Positions 36,400 to 44,240 of a stretch of 64,000 nucleotides of DNA are shown here, one piece after another. The first letter of the stretch is position 1. Each line of letters begins with the position of its first letter. The notes under the pieces were generated by a model that made no database searches, was not told the origin of the DNA, and saw only the letters and a program-made list of their open reading frames with translations. Source of the DNA: an uncultured Hyphomicrobiales bacterium. GTDB lineage: Bacteria; Pseudomonadota; Alphaproteobacteria; Rhizobiales; Beijerinckiaceae. The DNA lies in the NCBI GenBank assembly GCA_903847605.1, contig CAINED010000029.1:62001-126000 (forward strand), in the 5' to 3' direction. The translations under genes were made by a program, and so were the position numbers.

Positions 36400-36972
36400 A
36401 TGACCACTGCGATCAAAAGCCGGGAAAAGGCTCTCCGCGCCCCCAAGGCTACGACTAAGTCCGAAAAGCCGTCTTCACGCAAGGGCGGGCCTGCCAAGGC
36501 TGATGCGATGGAGGACAGCGCGCCGCTGGCGCTGGGGCCGCTGCCCGATTTCATCGGCTATCCCCTGCGCCGCGCGCAGATCGCCGTCTTCGACGATTTC
36601 ATGCGGCTGACCGGCGCTGTCGGTTTGAGGCCAGGCCAATTCAGCACGCTGATCGCGATCGATACCAATCCCGGCTCCAAGCAGACGGATATCGCGGCGG
36701 CGCTGGGCATTCAGGGAACGAATTTCGTCGCGATGATCAACCAGCTCGAGGAGCGCGGCCTTGTCGAGCGCCGCGCCTTCGACCGGCGCTCCTATGCGCT
36801 GCATCTGACCGCACAGGGCAAAGCGCTGCTCTCACGCGCGCTCGCCGTGCAGCTCGATCAGGAAAAGACCTACGAAGAGATTCTCGGACCGGGCGGGCGG
36901 CAATTGCTACTTGGATTGCTCGCGCGACTGACTGCCGGTCTCGAAGAGAGAAGTCGCGAGCGTTCGCAGTAA
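36400..36972 (+). CDS. MarR-family transcriptional regulator
   Basis: A 190-residue MarR regulator with a lysine-rich N-terminal tail (REKALRAPKATTKSEKPSSRKG). The winged helix covers GLRPGQFSTLIAIDTNPGSK, QTDIAAALGIQGTNFVAMIN (recognition helix) and RRAFDRRSYALHLTAQGKAL, where DRRSY is the wing motif of the family. It is divergent from livH across a dyad-bearing gap and converges with the hydratase/dehydrogenase fusion. Its location between the transporter and the box cluster suggests it senses an aromatic acid or CoA ester and controls uptake. Confidence 0.9.
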   Translation: MTTAIKSREKALRAPKATTKSEKPSSRKGGPAKADAMEDSAPLALGPLPDFIGYPLRRAQIAVFDDFMRLTGAVGLRPGQFSTLIAIDTNPGSKQTDIAAALGIQGTNFVAMINQLEERGLVERRAFDRRSYALHLTAQGKALLSRALAVQLDQEKTYEEILGPGGRQLLLGLLARLTAGLEERSRERSQ

Positions 36973-37037
36973 TTTGCGATCGTTCGCAGGAGCTATCGCA
37001 AATTCGCGTAAACGCGCGCGAACAAATTCGACTGCTG

Positions 37038-39110
37038 TTATACGATCCTGCCGCCGCTGTTGGCCGCCTCGACAAGGCGCCTCGCAGGCGTGAATTCCGA
37101 GCCGTCGCGCGCATGCATTTGTTTCACTTCTTCGAGGATGCGCGGCAAGCCAAATTCATGCGCCTGAAACATGGGGCCGCCGAGCCAGGCCGGCCAGCCG
37201 TAGCCGTTGATATAGACGAGGTCGATATCGGAGGCGCGCAGCGCAATGCCCTCGTCGAGAATTTTCGCGCCTTCGTTGGTGAGCGCCGCGACGAGGCGCA
37301 TGCGGATCTCGTCGGCCGAGAAAGCCCTGCGGGACAGGCCTTTCTCGCGCGAGGCGTGTTCGATGATCTCGCGTGAGAAATCGTCGGCGACGGGCTTGCC
37401 GTTCTCGTAGCGATACCATCCCGAGCCGGTCTTCTGGCCGAAGCGTCCGGCCTCGCAGAGCCGGTCGGAAACGTAGCTGTAGCGGCTTTCAGGGTCGCGC
37501 GTCGCGGCCTGCCGCTTGCGCAGCGCCCAGGCGATGTCGAGACCCGAGAGATCGAAAACACGGAAGGGACCCATCGGCAGGCCCCAGGATTCCATGGCGG
37601 CGTCGATATCCTGCGGCAGGGCGCCTTCCTCCAGCATGAATTCGCACTGCCGCCGGTAGTAGGAGTACATGCGATTGCCGATAAAACCTTCGGTCACACC
37701 GGCATATATCGGCAGCTTCTTGAGCTTGCGCGCCAGCGCGAGAATGGTGGCGTAAACTTCGTCGCTCGTATGCTTTGCGCGTACGGCCTCCGCGAGACGC
37801 ATGATATTGGCCGGCGCAAAGAAGTGAAGGCCTGCAACGCGCTTCGGGTGCGTTGTTTCGCGCGCGATGGCGTTGGGATCGAGATAGCTTGTGTTCGTCG
37901 CGAGAATGCAATTTTCGCGTACGATGGCCGAGAGATCGGCAAAGAGCTTTCTCTTGATGTCGAGATCGTCGAATACCGCTTCGATGACTATATCGCAGGG
38001 CGCGAATGCGGTGAGATCGTGCGCTGTTGTCAGGCGCGACATCCGCGCGAAGATGCCGTCTTGCGATAGCCGGCCAGACGCGACGTTGCGTTCGAATATA
38101 CCCGATATTCGGGCGCGTCCCTTTTCGGCAGCCTCGGCATTCTGCTCGACCGATATCACCTGATAACCCGCATCGAGCAAGGCGACGGCGATACCCGATC
38201 CCATTGTGCCGGCGCCGGCGACGCCGACGATCTTAATGTCGCGCGGCTTTGCAGCTTCGAGCCCTGGAATCTTCGCAGCTTCCCGTTCGGCAAAGAAGAC
38301 GTGGCGGAGCGCGCGTCCCTGTTGCGTATCCATCAGGCGAAGGAATTCCTGCCGCTCCTTCAAGATGCCTTCGCGCGCAGGAAGATGCATGGATTCCAGA
38401 ACCATTTGCGCCGCAATGGCAGGCGATTCCTGGCCGCGCGATTTCTTGCGCACGGCTTCGACGAGCGACCTGGCTTCGTCGTCCGGAATGGATTCAACGG
38501 AAAGATCGCCGGTGCGACGCGCCGGTTTCCCTATCGCTGCGCGTGCAACGGCAAGCGCAGCGTCGAGAAGATCGCCCTCGACAATCTTGTCGATTGCGCC
38601 GAGTTTCAGCGCTTCTTCGGCCGATATGAATCGTCCGCTTGAAGCAAGCTCCAGTGCGGTTCGGATGCCAATCAAACGCGGCAGGCGTTGCGTGCCGCCC
38701 GCCCCGGGAATGAGACCGATCTTCACTTCCGGCAGGCCGACTTGAGCTCCCTGTGCCGCGATGCGGATATGCGAGGCTAGACCGATCTCGAAACCGCCGC
38801 CTAGCGCCGTGCCGTGAAAGGCGCAGACGACGGGCTTGCTGCAAGCTTCGATGCGCGCGCAGGTTTCAAACAACATTGGCGGGCCCTGTGGCTTGCCAAA
38901 CTCCCTGATGTCGCCGCCCGCCGTGAATGTACGGCCTGCGCAACGGATCACGATGGCTGCGACGCTCCCGTCTTCGTCGGCGCGGGTGATTGCATCGAGG
39001 AGGCCTGCACGCACCGCCTGCGATGTTGCATTGACAGGCGGATTGTCGATCGTGACGACCGCGATTTCGCCGCGCTTCTCAATGGTGACTGGGGCTGCAG
39101 ATGAAGACAT
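37038..39110 (-). CDS. Bifunctional enoyl-CoA hydratase / 3-hydroxyacyl-CoA dehydrogenase
   Basis: A 690-residue FadJ-like fusion. The N-terminal crotonase domain (about 1-190) has FTAGGDIREF, LGGGFE and LPEVKIGLIPGAGGTQRLPR, so both catalytic glutamates are there. The NAD-binding domain starts near residue 295 with VGVAGAGTMGSGIAVALLDAG. The C-terminal dehydrogenase domains contain HFFAPANIM and ITVTEGFIGNR-type sequence (YAGVTEGFIGNR). It would convert the dehydroadipyl-CoA formed by BoxD toward 3-oxoadipyl-CoA. It lies 16 bases after boxR on the same strand, so BoxR probably controls it. Confidence 0.92.
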   Translation of the reverse strand: MSSSAAPVTIEKRGEIAVVTIDNPPVNATSQAVRAGLLDAITRADEDGSVAAIVIRCAGRTFTAGGDIREFGKPQGPPMLFETCARIEACSKPVVCAFHGTALGGGFEIGLASHIRIAAQGAQVGLPEVKIGLIPGAGGTQRLPRLIGIRTALELASSGRFISAEEALKLGAIDKIVEGDLLDAALAVARAAIGKPARRTGDLSVESIPDDEARSLVEAVRKKSRGQESPAIAAQMVLESMHLPAREGILKERQEFLRLMDTQQGRALRHVFFAEREAAKIPGLEAAKPRDIKIVGVAGAGTMGSGIAVALLDAGYQVISVEQNAEAAEKGRARISGIFERNVASGRLSQDGIFARMSRLTTAHDLTAFAPCDIVIEAVFDDLDIKRKLFADLSAIVRENCILATNTSYLDPNAIARETTHPKRVAGLHFFAPANIMRLAEAVRAKHTSDEVYATILALARKLKKLPIYAGVTEGFIGNRMYSYYRRQCEFMLEEGALPQDIDAAMESWGLPMGPFRVFDLSGLDIAWALRKRQAATRDPESRYSYVSDRLCEAGRFGQKTGSGWYRYENGKPVADDFSREIIEHASREKGLSRRAFSADEIRMRLVAALTNEGAKILDEGIALRASDIDLVYINGYGWPAWLGGPMFQAHEFGLPRILEEVKQMHARDGSEFTPARRLVEAANSGGRIV

Positions 39111-39126
39111 GGATGATCCCGCAGGA

Positions 39127-40086
39127 CTAAGAGACAGAAATTGTGTGGCTGGCGGAGCGAATGCAGGCCAGCAGATCTTCGAGGCTTTCTTCGATCGGCT
39201 TGTTCGACGTATCGACGACCGCGTCGGCGCGTCCGTAAAGCGGCGCGCGGCTTTCGAGGATGGTGACGAGTTCCTTCATGGCGGCGCGATTGTTGGCCAT
39301 GGGGCGCAGGTCGCCCTGCTTGCGCACGCGCTGCATGTGTTCTTCCGGAAGCGCCTTCACCCAGATCGTGTAAAAGTGCTTCAGCAGATATTCGAAAGAC
39401 GAGGCTTCGGCCACAACGCCGCCGCCCGTGGCGACGATCATCGGCCTGTTACGCGAAGCGATGCGTTTCAGCGCTGCAAATTCCATGCGGCGATAACCTT
39501 CCTGCCCGTAGAGCTTGAAGATTTCGGTGACCGAAAAGCCGCGTTCCGTTTCGATGTCGCGATTGAGTTCGATGAAATCGACGCCGAGTCTTTCCGCCGC
39601 CATCTGGCCGAGCGTCGATTTGCCGGCGCCGCGCAAGCCGATCAAGGCAATGCGACGCACTTCCGGCGCTGAAGTTTTGGGCTGGCCTCCCTGCAGCAAT
39701 TTGCGAATTTCGACCAGTCGTTCCGGCGAGGCATGGCGCAACAGTTCGCGGAGTGCGGCGCTCGCGTCGTCGGCATCGCTCACAATGTCTTCGACCGGCA
39801 CGCCGGTCGCTTGCGCAATGCGGCGCAAGAGGATGATCGACAGGTTGCCCTCGCCACCCTCCAGCTGGGCGATGTATCGCTCCGAAATTCCCGATTCCTG
39901 GGCCAGAACCTTGCGCGACATGCCGCGTAGCGCGCGTATCCGGCGCACGCGGTGGCCGAGGCCGTCGAGATAGGCTTCGTCGCTGGCCGCAGCAGGAAAG
40001 CTTGCGCCCGGCGCAAGAGCGGCAGGCGGGGTGGACCCGGCATCATCGGCGCCGCTATGCTGTGGCGCAATTTTGGATCTTGGCAT
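39127..40086 (-). CDS. boxR: BoxR: XRE-type repressor with a shikimate-kinase-like sensor domain
   Basis: A 319-residue regulator with the unusual BoxR/BzdR architecture. The N-terminal helix-turn-helix (about 44-102) reads RVRRIRALRGMSRKVLAQES then GISERYIAQLEGGEGNLSII. From about 145 a shikimate-kinase-like domain has Walker A GLRGAGKST at 150-158. In Azoarcus BoxR and BzdR, benzoyl-CoA binding to this domain relieves repression. ATG 40086 is chosen because the upstream in-frame ATG (40158) lies inside the operator. It is divergent from the benzoate-CoA ligase. Two TGCA-N6-TGCA sites in the cluster are its probable targets, including its own promoter. Confidence 0.93.
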   Translation of the reverse strand: MPRSKIAPQHSGADDAGSTPPAALAPGASFPAAASDEAYLDGLGHRVRRIRALRGMSRKVLAQESGISERYIAQLEGGEGNLSIILLRRIAQATGVPVEDIVSDADDASAALRELLRHASPERLVEIRKLLQGGQPKTSAPEVRRIALIGLRGAGKSTLGQMAAERLGVDFIELNRDIETERGFSVTEIFKLYGQEGYRRMEFAALKRIASRNRPMIVATGGGVVAEASSFEYLLKHFYTIWVKALPEEHMQRVRKQGDLRPMANNRAAMKELVTILESRAPLYGRADAVVDTSNKPIEESLEDLLACIRSASHTISVS

Positions 40087-40157
40087 TTGTAATCCGCGAA
40101 TGAAGTGGAAAAATAGTACATATTTAAAGCCCCGACAAGCGGCTGAAATATTTTTCA

Positions 40158-40171
40158 TGCATTATATTGCA
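40158..40171. promoter_or_regulatory. Candidate BoxR operator in the boxR/bclA gap
   Basis: TGCATTATATTGCA matches TGCA-N6-TGCA, the type of repeat reported for BzdR/BoxR of Azoarcus. With flanks it is ATGCA-N6-TGCAT, a 5-base-arm dyad. On the minus strand it contains TATAAT, a perfect -10 for boxR, so binding would block boxR transcription. CATAAT at 40170-40175 may serve bclA. Confidence 0.75.
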
Positions 40172-40216
40172 TAATTCCGGAAAACTGCTAGGGTCCGCGT
40201 CGGGGAGGCGCCTGCC

Positions 40217-41749
40217 ATGGCCTACAATGCTTGTGCGGATTTACTCGACAGGAACGTTGCTGAAGGGAGAGGCGAAAAACTCGCTTTTGCGGACGGCGCG
40301 CGGCGACTGACATATGGCGAGCTCCAGCGGGCATCCGCGCGGGTCGCCAACCTGCTCAGGAGTTCCGGCATCCGGCGCGAAGATCGCGTCGTCATGGTGA
40401 TGCTCGACACAGTCGACTGGCCCGCCGTGTTTCTCGGCGCGATCCGCGCGGGAGTCGTGCCTGTACCCCTTAATACGCTGCTGCCGGTCGAAACCTATCG
40501 CTACATGCTCGCGGACTCGCGCGCGAGGGCCGTGTTCGTTTCAGCCTCTCTTCAAGCTTCCGTCGCCTCGGCGCTCGAAGGGCTCGCGGATCTTGAGCAT
40601 GTCTTTGCCACTGGCGGGAAAGCCGACGGCCGTGCGTGCGATCTGGACGCTGCACTCGCCCAACAGAGCGATAGTTTCGAGCCTGTTTCCTGTTCTCCGG
40701 ACGACACGGCCTTCTGGCTTTATTCATCCGGTTCGACGGGCGCGCCGAAGGGCACACGCCATGTGCACTCGAGCCTGATGGCGACGGCGAAGCTCTATGG
40801 GCAGGGCGTGCTCGGCATTCGCGAGGACGATGTCGTGTTGTCCGCCGCCAAACTCTTCTTCGCTTACGGCCTCGGCAATTCGCTGTCCTTCCCGATGTCG
40901 GTCGGCGCGACGACAATTCTCAATCCGGAGCGGCCGACGCCGCCGTTGATGTTCAAAATGCTGGCGGAGCATCAGCCGACGATCTTTTACGGTGTGCCGA
41001 CGCTTTATGCGGCGATGCTGGGCGATGCGTCGCTCGCGGGCGAAAAGGGCTCGACGCGCTTGCGCATATCCACGTCCGCCGGCGAAGCCTTGCCCGAACA
41101 CATCGGCTTGTCGTGGAAGCAGCGTTTCGGAACGGATATTCTCGACGGTGTCGGCTCCACGGAAATGCTGCATATCTTTTTGTCGAATGCGCCCGGCGAT
41201 GTCGTCTATGGCACTTCGGGCCGCGCTGTTCCGGGATACGATCTGCGCCTGCTAGACGATACCCAGCAGCCAGTCGCCGATGGCGAAGTCGGCGAGCTCT
41301 ATGTGCGCGGGCCTTCGGCGGCGGATGGCTACTGGAACCAGCGTGAAAAAAGCCGCGCAACCTTTCAGGGCGAATGGACGAAAACGGGCGATAAATATAC
41401 GCGCGACGCCAATGGCCGCTACACTTACTGCGGCCGTGCCGACGACATGTTCAAGGTGAGCGGCATCTGGGTTTCGCCTTTCGAGATCGAGGCGGCGCTT
41501 GCTTCGCATCCGTCGGTGCTCGAAGCGGCGGTCGTCGCGAAAGCAGACGACGAAGGCCTTTTGAAGCCGAAGGCGTTCATCATTCTCAAGGATGGCGCAA
41601 CCGCTGACGGGCTTGAGGACGCGCTCAAGGATCATGTGAAGAAAGCCGCGGGCGCGTGGAAATATCCGCGCTGGATCGAGGTGATGGAGACATTGCCGAA
41701 GACGGCGACCGGCAAGATACAGCGTTTCAAATTGCGCGACATGGCGTGA
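40217..41749 (+). CDS. bclA: Benzoate-CoA ligase
   Basis: A 510-residue AMP-forming ligase of the benzoate-CoA ligase family, which activates benzoate with ATP and CoA in the cytosol. The opening YNACADLLDRNVAEGRGEKL is typical. The ATP loop YSSGSTGAPKGT, the adenylate region GVGSTEMLHIFLSN, the hinge YCGRADDMFKVSG and the catalytic lysine in KTATGKIQR are intact. The ATG follows GGGGAGG. It is first in the plus-strand box unit and divergent from boxR across 130 bases carrying an operator. The stop is four bases before the next reading frame. Benzoyl-CoA is both the product and the expected BoxR ligand. Confidence 0.92.
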   Translation: MAYNACADLLDRNVAEGRGEKLAFADGARRLTYGELQRASARVANLLRSSGIRREDRVVMVMLDTVDWPAVFLGAIRAGVVPVPLNTLLPVETYRYMLADSRARAVFVSASLQASVASALEGLADLEHVFATGGKADGRACDLDAALAQQSDSFEPVSCSPDDTAFWLYSSGSTGAPKGTRHVHSSLMATAKLYGQGVLGIREDDVVLSAAKLFFAYGLGNSLSFPMSVGATTILNPERPTPPLMFKMLAEHQPTIFYGVPTLYAAMLGDASLAGEKGSTRLRISTSAGEALPEHIGLSWKQRFGTDILDGVGSTEMLHIFLSNAPGDVVYGTSGRAVPGYDLRLLDDTQQPVADGEVGELYVRGPSAADGYWNQREKSRATFQGEWTKTGDKYTRDANGRYTYCGRADDMFKVSGIWVSPFEIEAALASHPSVLEAAVVAKADDEGLLKPKAFIILKDGATADGLEDALKDHVKKAAGAWKYPRWIEVMETLPKTATGKIQRFKLRDMA

Positions 41750-41753
41750 CGCC

Positions 41754-42566
41754 GTGCGCGGCGAGCAAGGATATGTGACTGTCGCGGGCGCGCGTCTCGA
41801 ATGCATTCATTTCGGGCCGCAGCCCGCTGATGCGCCATGCATCGTGATGTTGCATGAAGGCCTCGGATGCGTTGGCCTGTGGGGTGAGTTTCCCGCGATG
41901 CTGCAGAGGGAAACCGGTTTCGGCGTCTTCGTCTATTCGCGCGCCGGTTATGGCGCATCCGATCCCGTACCCTTGCCGCGACCGCTCACATATATGCACG
42001 ATGAAGCGCGAAATGTGCTTCCCTTGCTGCTCGACGCCATCGGGTTTCGCGAGTGCATTCTCTTCGGTCATTCCGACGGCGCTTCGATTGCAGCCATCCA
42101 CGCGGGCGATGTGAATGACGCGCGCGTGCGCGGCGTCTGCCTGATGGCGCCGCACTTTTTCGTCGAGGATATTTCGATCGCATCGATTGCAGAGGCTAAG
42201 ATAGCCTACGAAATGACTGATCTGCGCCCGAAACTCTCGCGCTGGCACAAGAATGTCGATTGCGCCTTTCGCGGCTGGAGCGACGCCTGGCTCGATCCCG
42301 ATTTTCGCAAATGGAATATTCTGGACTCGCTGGCGAAAGCGCGTGCGTCCGTCCTGATCGTTCAGGGGCGCGAGGATCAGTACGGGACGCTCGCGCAAAT
42401 CGAGCGCGCGCGCGACGTGTGCGCTGCGCCTTTCGAGACCGTCATTCTCGATGGCGTGCGTCATTCGCCGCATCGCGAGGCGCCGCAGCAGACACTCGAA
42501 GCTGTGGCGCGGTTCGCGCGGCAATGTCTCGACAACGAACGTGCATCAAAGGAGCGCGCAACATGA
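41754..42566 (+). CDS. Alpha/beta hydrolase of the box cluster
   Basis: A 270-residue serine hydrolase. The nucleophile is Ser107 in FGHSDGAS. QGREDQYG holds the probable acidic residue and DGVRHSPHRE the histidine. The reading frame begins with GTG 41754; GTG 41775, which has an AAGGA site at the right distance, may be the real start. Its stop overlaps the boxD start in ATGA. Comparable hydrolases are found in other box clusters. A role in clearing stalled CoA esters or opening a side-product lactone is plausible but unproven. Confidence 0.85.
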   Translation: MRGEQGYVTVAGARLECIHFGPQPADAPCIVMLHEGLGCVGLWGEFPAMLQRETGFGVFVYSRAGYGASDPVPLPRPLTYMHDEARNVLPLLLDAIGFRECILFGHSDGASIAAIHAGDVNDARVRGVCLMAPHFFVEDISIASIAEAKIAYEMTDLRPKLSRWHKNVDCAFRGWSDAWLDPDFRKWNILDSLAKARASVLIVQGREDQYGTLAQIERARDVCAAPFETVILDGVRHSPHREAPQQTLEAVARFARQCLDNERASKERAT

Positions 42567-44131
42567 TCGTTCTGGAAAGTTTTGTCGGCGGCGCATGGCG
42601 AAAGTGCGCGAGTGACGGCCGCGCCTTCGTCGATCCCTCGCGCGGCGAAACCATTGGCCGGATCGATTCTTCCGGCCTCGACATGAAGGCGGCGCTTGCA
42701 CATGCGCGCGCCAGCGGCGCCGCATTGCGCGAACTCTCCTTCACCGACCGTGGCGCCTTGCTCGCGCGCATTGCCGATATTCTTCTCGCCAATCGCGAGG
42801 CCTATGGCGAGATCGCACGGCGCAATTCCGGCAATACCGTGCGCGACGCAGCGATCGACATTGATGGCGGCATCGGCACGCTGAAATATTACGCGCGCCT
42901 CGGAAAAACGTTGGGCTCGGCACGCATTCTTGTCGAGAACGGTTCGGACCAGCTGACGAAGTCGGAGCAGTTCAGGGCGCGTCACATCTGGACTTCGCGG
43001 CCCGGCGTCGCCGTCTGCATCAACGCTTTCAACTTCCCGTCGTGGGGACTTTGGGAAAAGGTTGCCGTCGCTTTTCTCGCCGGCGTTCCCGTATTGGCGA
43101 AGCCTGCTTCGGCCACCGCCTGGCTCGCCGAGCGTATGGTCCGCGATGTCGCTGCCGCCGGCGTGCTGCCCGACGGCGTTCTGTCGATCGTATGCGGCTC
43201 TGCGGATGGGTTGCTCGATGCGCTCGAGCCGTTCGACGGCGTGCTCTTCACGGGTTCGGCGAACACCGGCGAAACCATTCGCGCAAATGCCAATGTGTTG
43301 AAGCGTGCGCCGCGCGTCAGCATCGAGGCGGATAGCGTGAATGCCGCTATTCTCGGCGAGAGCGTCGCATCCGGTTCGGAGATTTTCGATTTACTCGTCC
43401 GCGAGGCTGGCGGCGCTTTGAGTACGAAGGCCGGTCAACTCTGCACCAATATACGCCGCATCTTCGCGCCCGCCGCAAGGATGAAAGATTTCGTCGACGC
43501 TCTGGCGGCGGAAGCCGATCGCATTGTCGTAGGCGATCCCGGCCATGCGGATGTGCGCATGGGGCCGCTCGTCAATGAGGCGCAGCGGCGTGCGGCTCTC
43601 GAAGGGCTTGCGGCGCTCGCCGGCGAAACCAGCGTCGTGCGCGGCGGCGGAATTCCCGCCTCCGTTACCGGCGCCGATGCCGCGCGAGGCGCATTTCTTG
43701 CGCCGACGATTCTCATGGCGCGTGACGCCGCCATGCTCGATGCCGTGCATGGGGTCGAAATCTTCGGGCCCGCCATAACCGTCATTCCCTATCGCGACCG
43801 TACAGAGGCGTTTGCACTCGCTGCGCGCGGCGGCGGTTCGCTGGTGGCGAGCGTGTGGAGCGACGATGGCGGCGAAGCCGCTGCGCTCGCCACCGGTCTC
43901 GCGCCGCATCATGGCCGCGTGCTTTGCGTCGACAGGGACGTCGGCAGCGGTCATTCCGGCCATGCGATCGTGATGCCGCAAGCCGTTCACGGCGGTCCGG
44001 GCCGGGCAGGCGGGGGCGAGGAGCTGGGGGGACTGCGGGGTCTTCGATTCCACATGCAGCGCAGCGCCATTCAGGGTTCGCCATCCATGTTTGCCGTCAT
44101 CGAAGCCGATGGGGCCGTGGCAAGCCTCTGA
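42563..44131 (+). CDS. boxD: 3,4-dehydroadipyl-CoA semialdehyde dehydrogenase
   Basis: A 522-residue aldehyde dehydrogenase of the BoxD/PaaZ-N type. It would oxidise the ring-opened semialdehyde to 3,4-dehydroadipyl-CoA, usually with NADP. The nucleotide-fold motif FTGSANTG is at 229-236. Catalytic Glu255 (SIEADSVN) and Cys294 (GQLCT) are present, and the NAFNFPSWGLWEK block is typical. The open frame extends 101 codons upstream over the hydrolase gene, but ATG 42563 with an AAGGAG site and the four-base overlap is clearly the start. It is third in the bclA unit; a BoxR-type operator separates it from boxC. Confidence 0.92.
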   Translation: MIVLESFVGGAWRKCASDGRAFVDPSRGETIGRIDSSGLDMKAALAHARASGAALRELSFTDRGALLARIADILLANREAYGEIARRNSGNTVRDAAIDIDGGIGTLKYYARLGKTLGSARILVENGSDQLTKSEQFRARHIWTSRPGVAVCINAFNFPSWGLWEKVAVAFLAGVPVLAKPASATAWLAERMVRDVAAAGVLPDGVLSIVCGSADGLLDALEPFDGVLFTGSANTGETIRANANVLKRAPRVSIEADSVNAAILGESVASGSEIFDLLVREAGGALSTKAGQLCTNIRRIFAPAARMKDFVDALAAEADRIVVGDPGHADVRMGPLVNEAQRRAALEGLAALAGETSVVRGGGIPASVTGADAARGAFLAPTILMARDAAMLDAVHGVEIFGPAITVIPYRDRTEAFALAARGGGSLVASVWSDDGGEAAALATGLAPHHGRVLCVDRDVGSGHSGHAIVMPQAVHGGPGRAGGGEELGGLRGLRFHMQRSAIQGSPSMFAVIEADGAVASL

Positions 44132-44187
44132 AAAACACGGCAATGAAAAGAATATGAAAAATAATGCATGATAATTCAGAATCCTGC

Positions 44188-44215
44188 TGGACAAGTTTGA
44201 TTTATGCAATATAGT
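44188..44215 (+). promoter_or_regulatory. Promoter for boxC
   Basis: TGGACA (44188-44193) and TATAGT (44210-44215), spaced by 16 bases, each match the sigma-70 consensus at five of six positions. The region lies about 25 bases before the boxC start codon, inside the boxD/boxC gap. Confidence 0.55.
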
Positions 44216-44218
44216 GCA
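44205..44218. promoter_or_regulatory. Candidate BoxR operator ahead of boxC
   Basis: TGCAATATAGTGCA is a second TGCA-N6-TGCA site. Read on the minus strand with its flank (44202-44218) it matches the 40158 site at 16 of 17 bases. It covers the likely -10 of boxC. A further single TGCA lies at 44165-44168. Confidence 0.75.
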
Positions 44219-44240
44219 GATATACGAAGGGGAGACAGGG

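Noticed and set aside
42260..42562. Upstream in-frame extension of boxD over the hydrolase gene
   Set aside because: The extension has shadow composition; the ATG at 42563 with its ribosome site and ATGA overlap is the real start.
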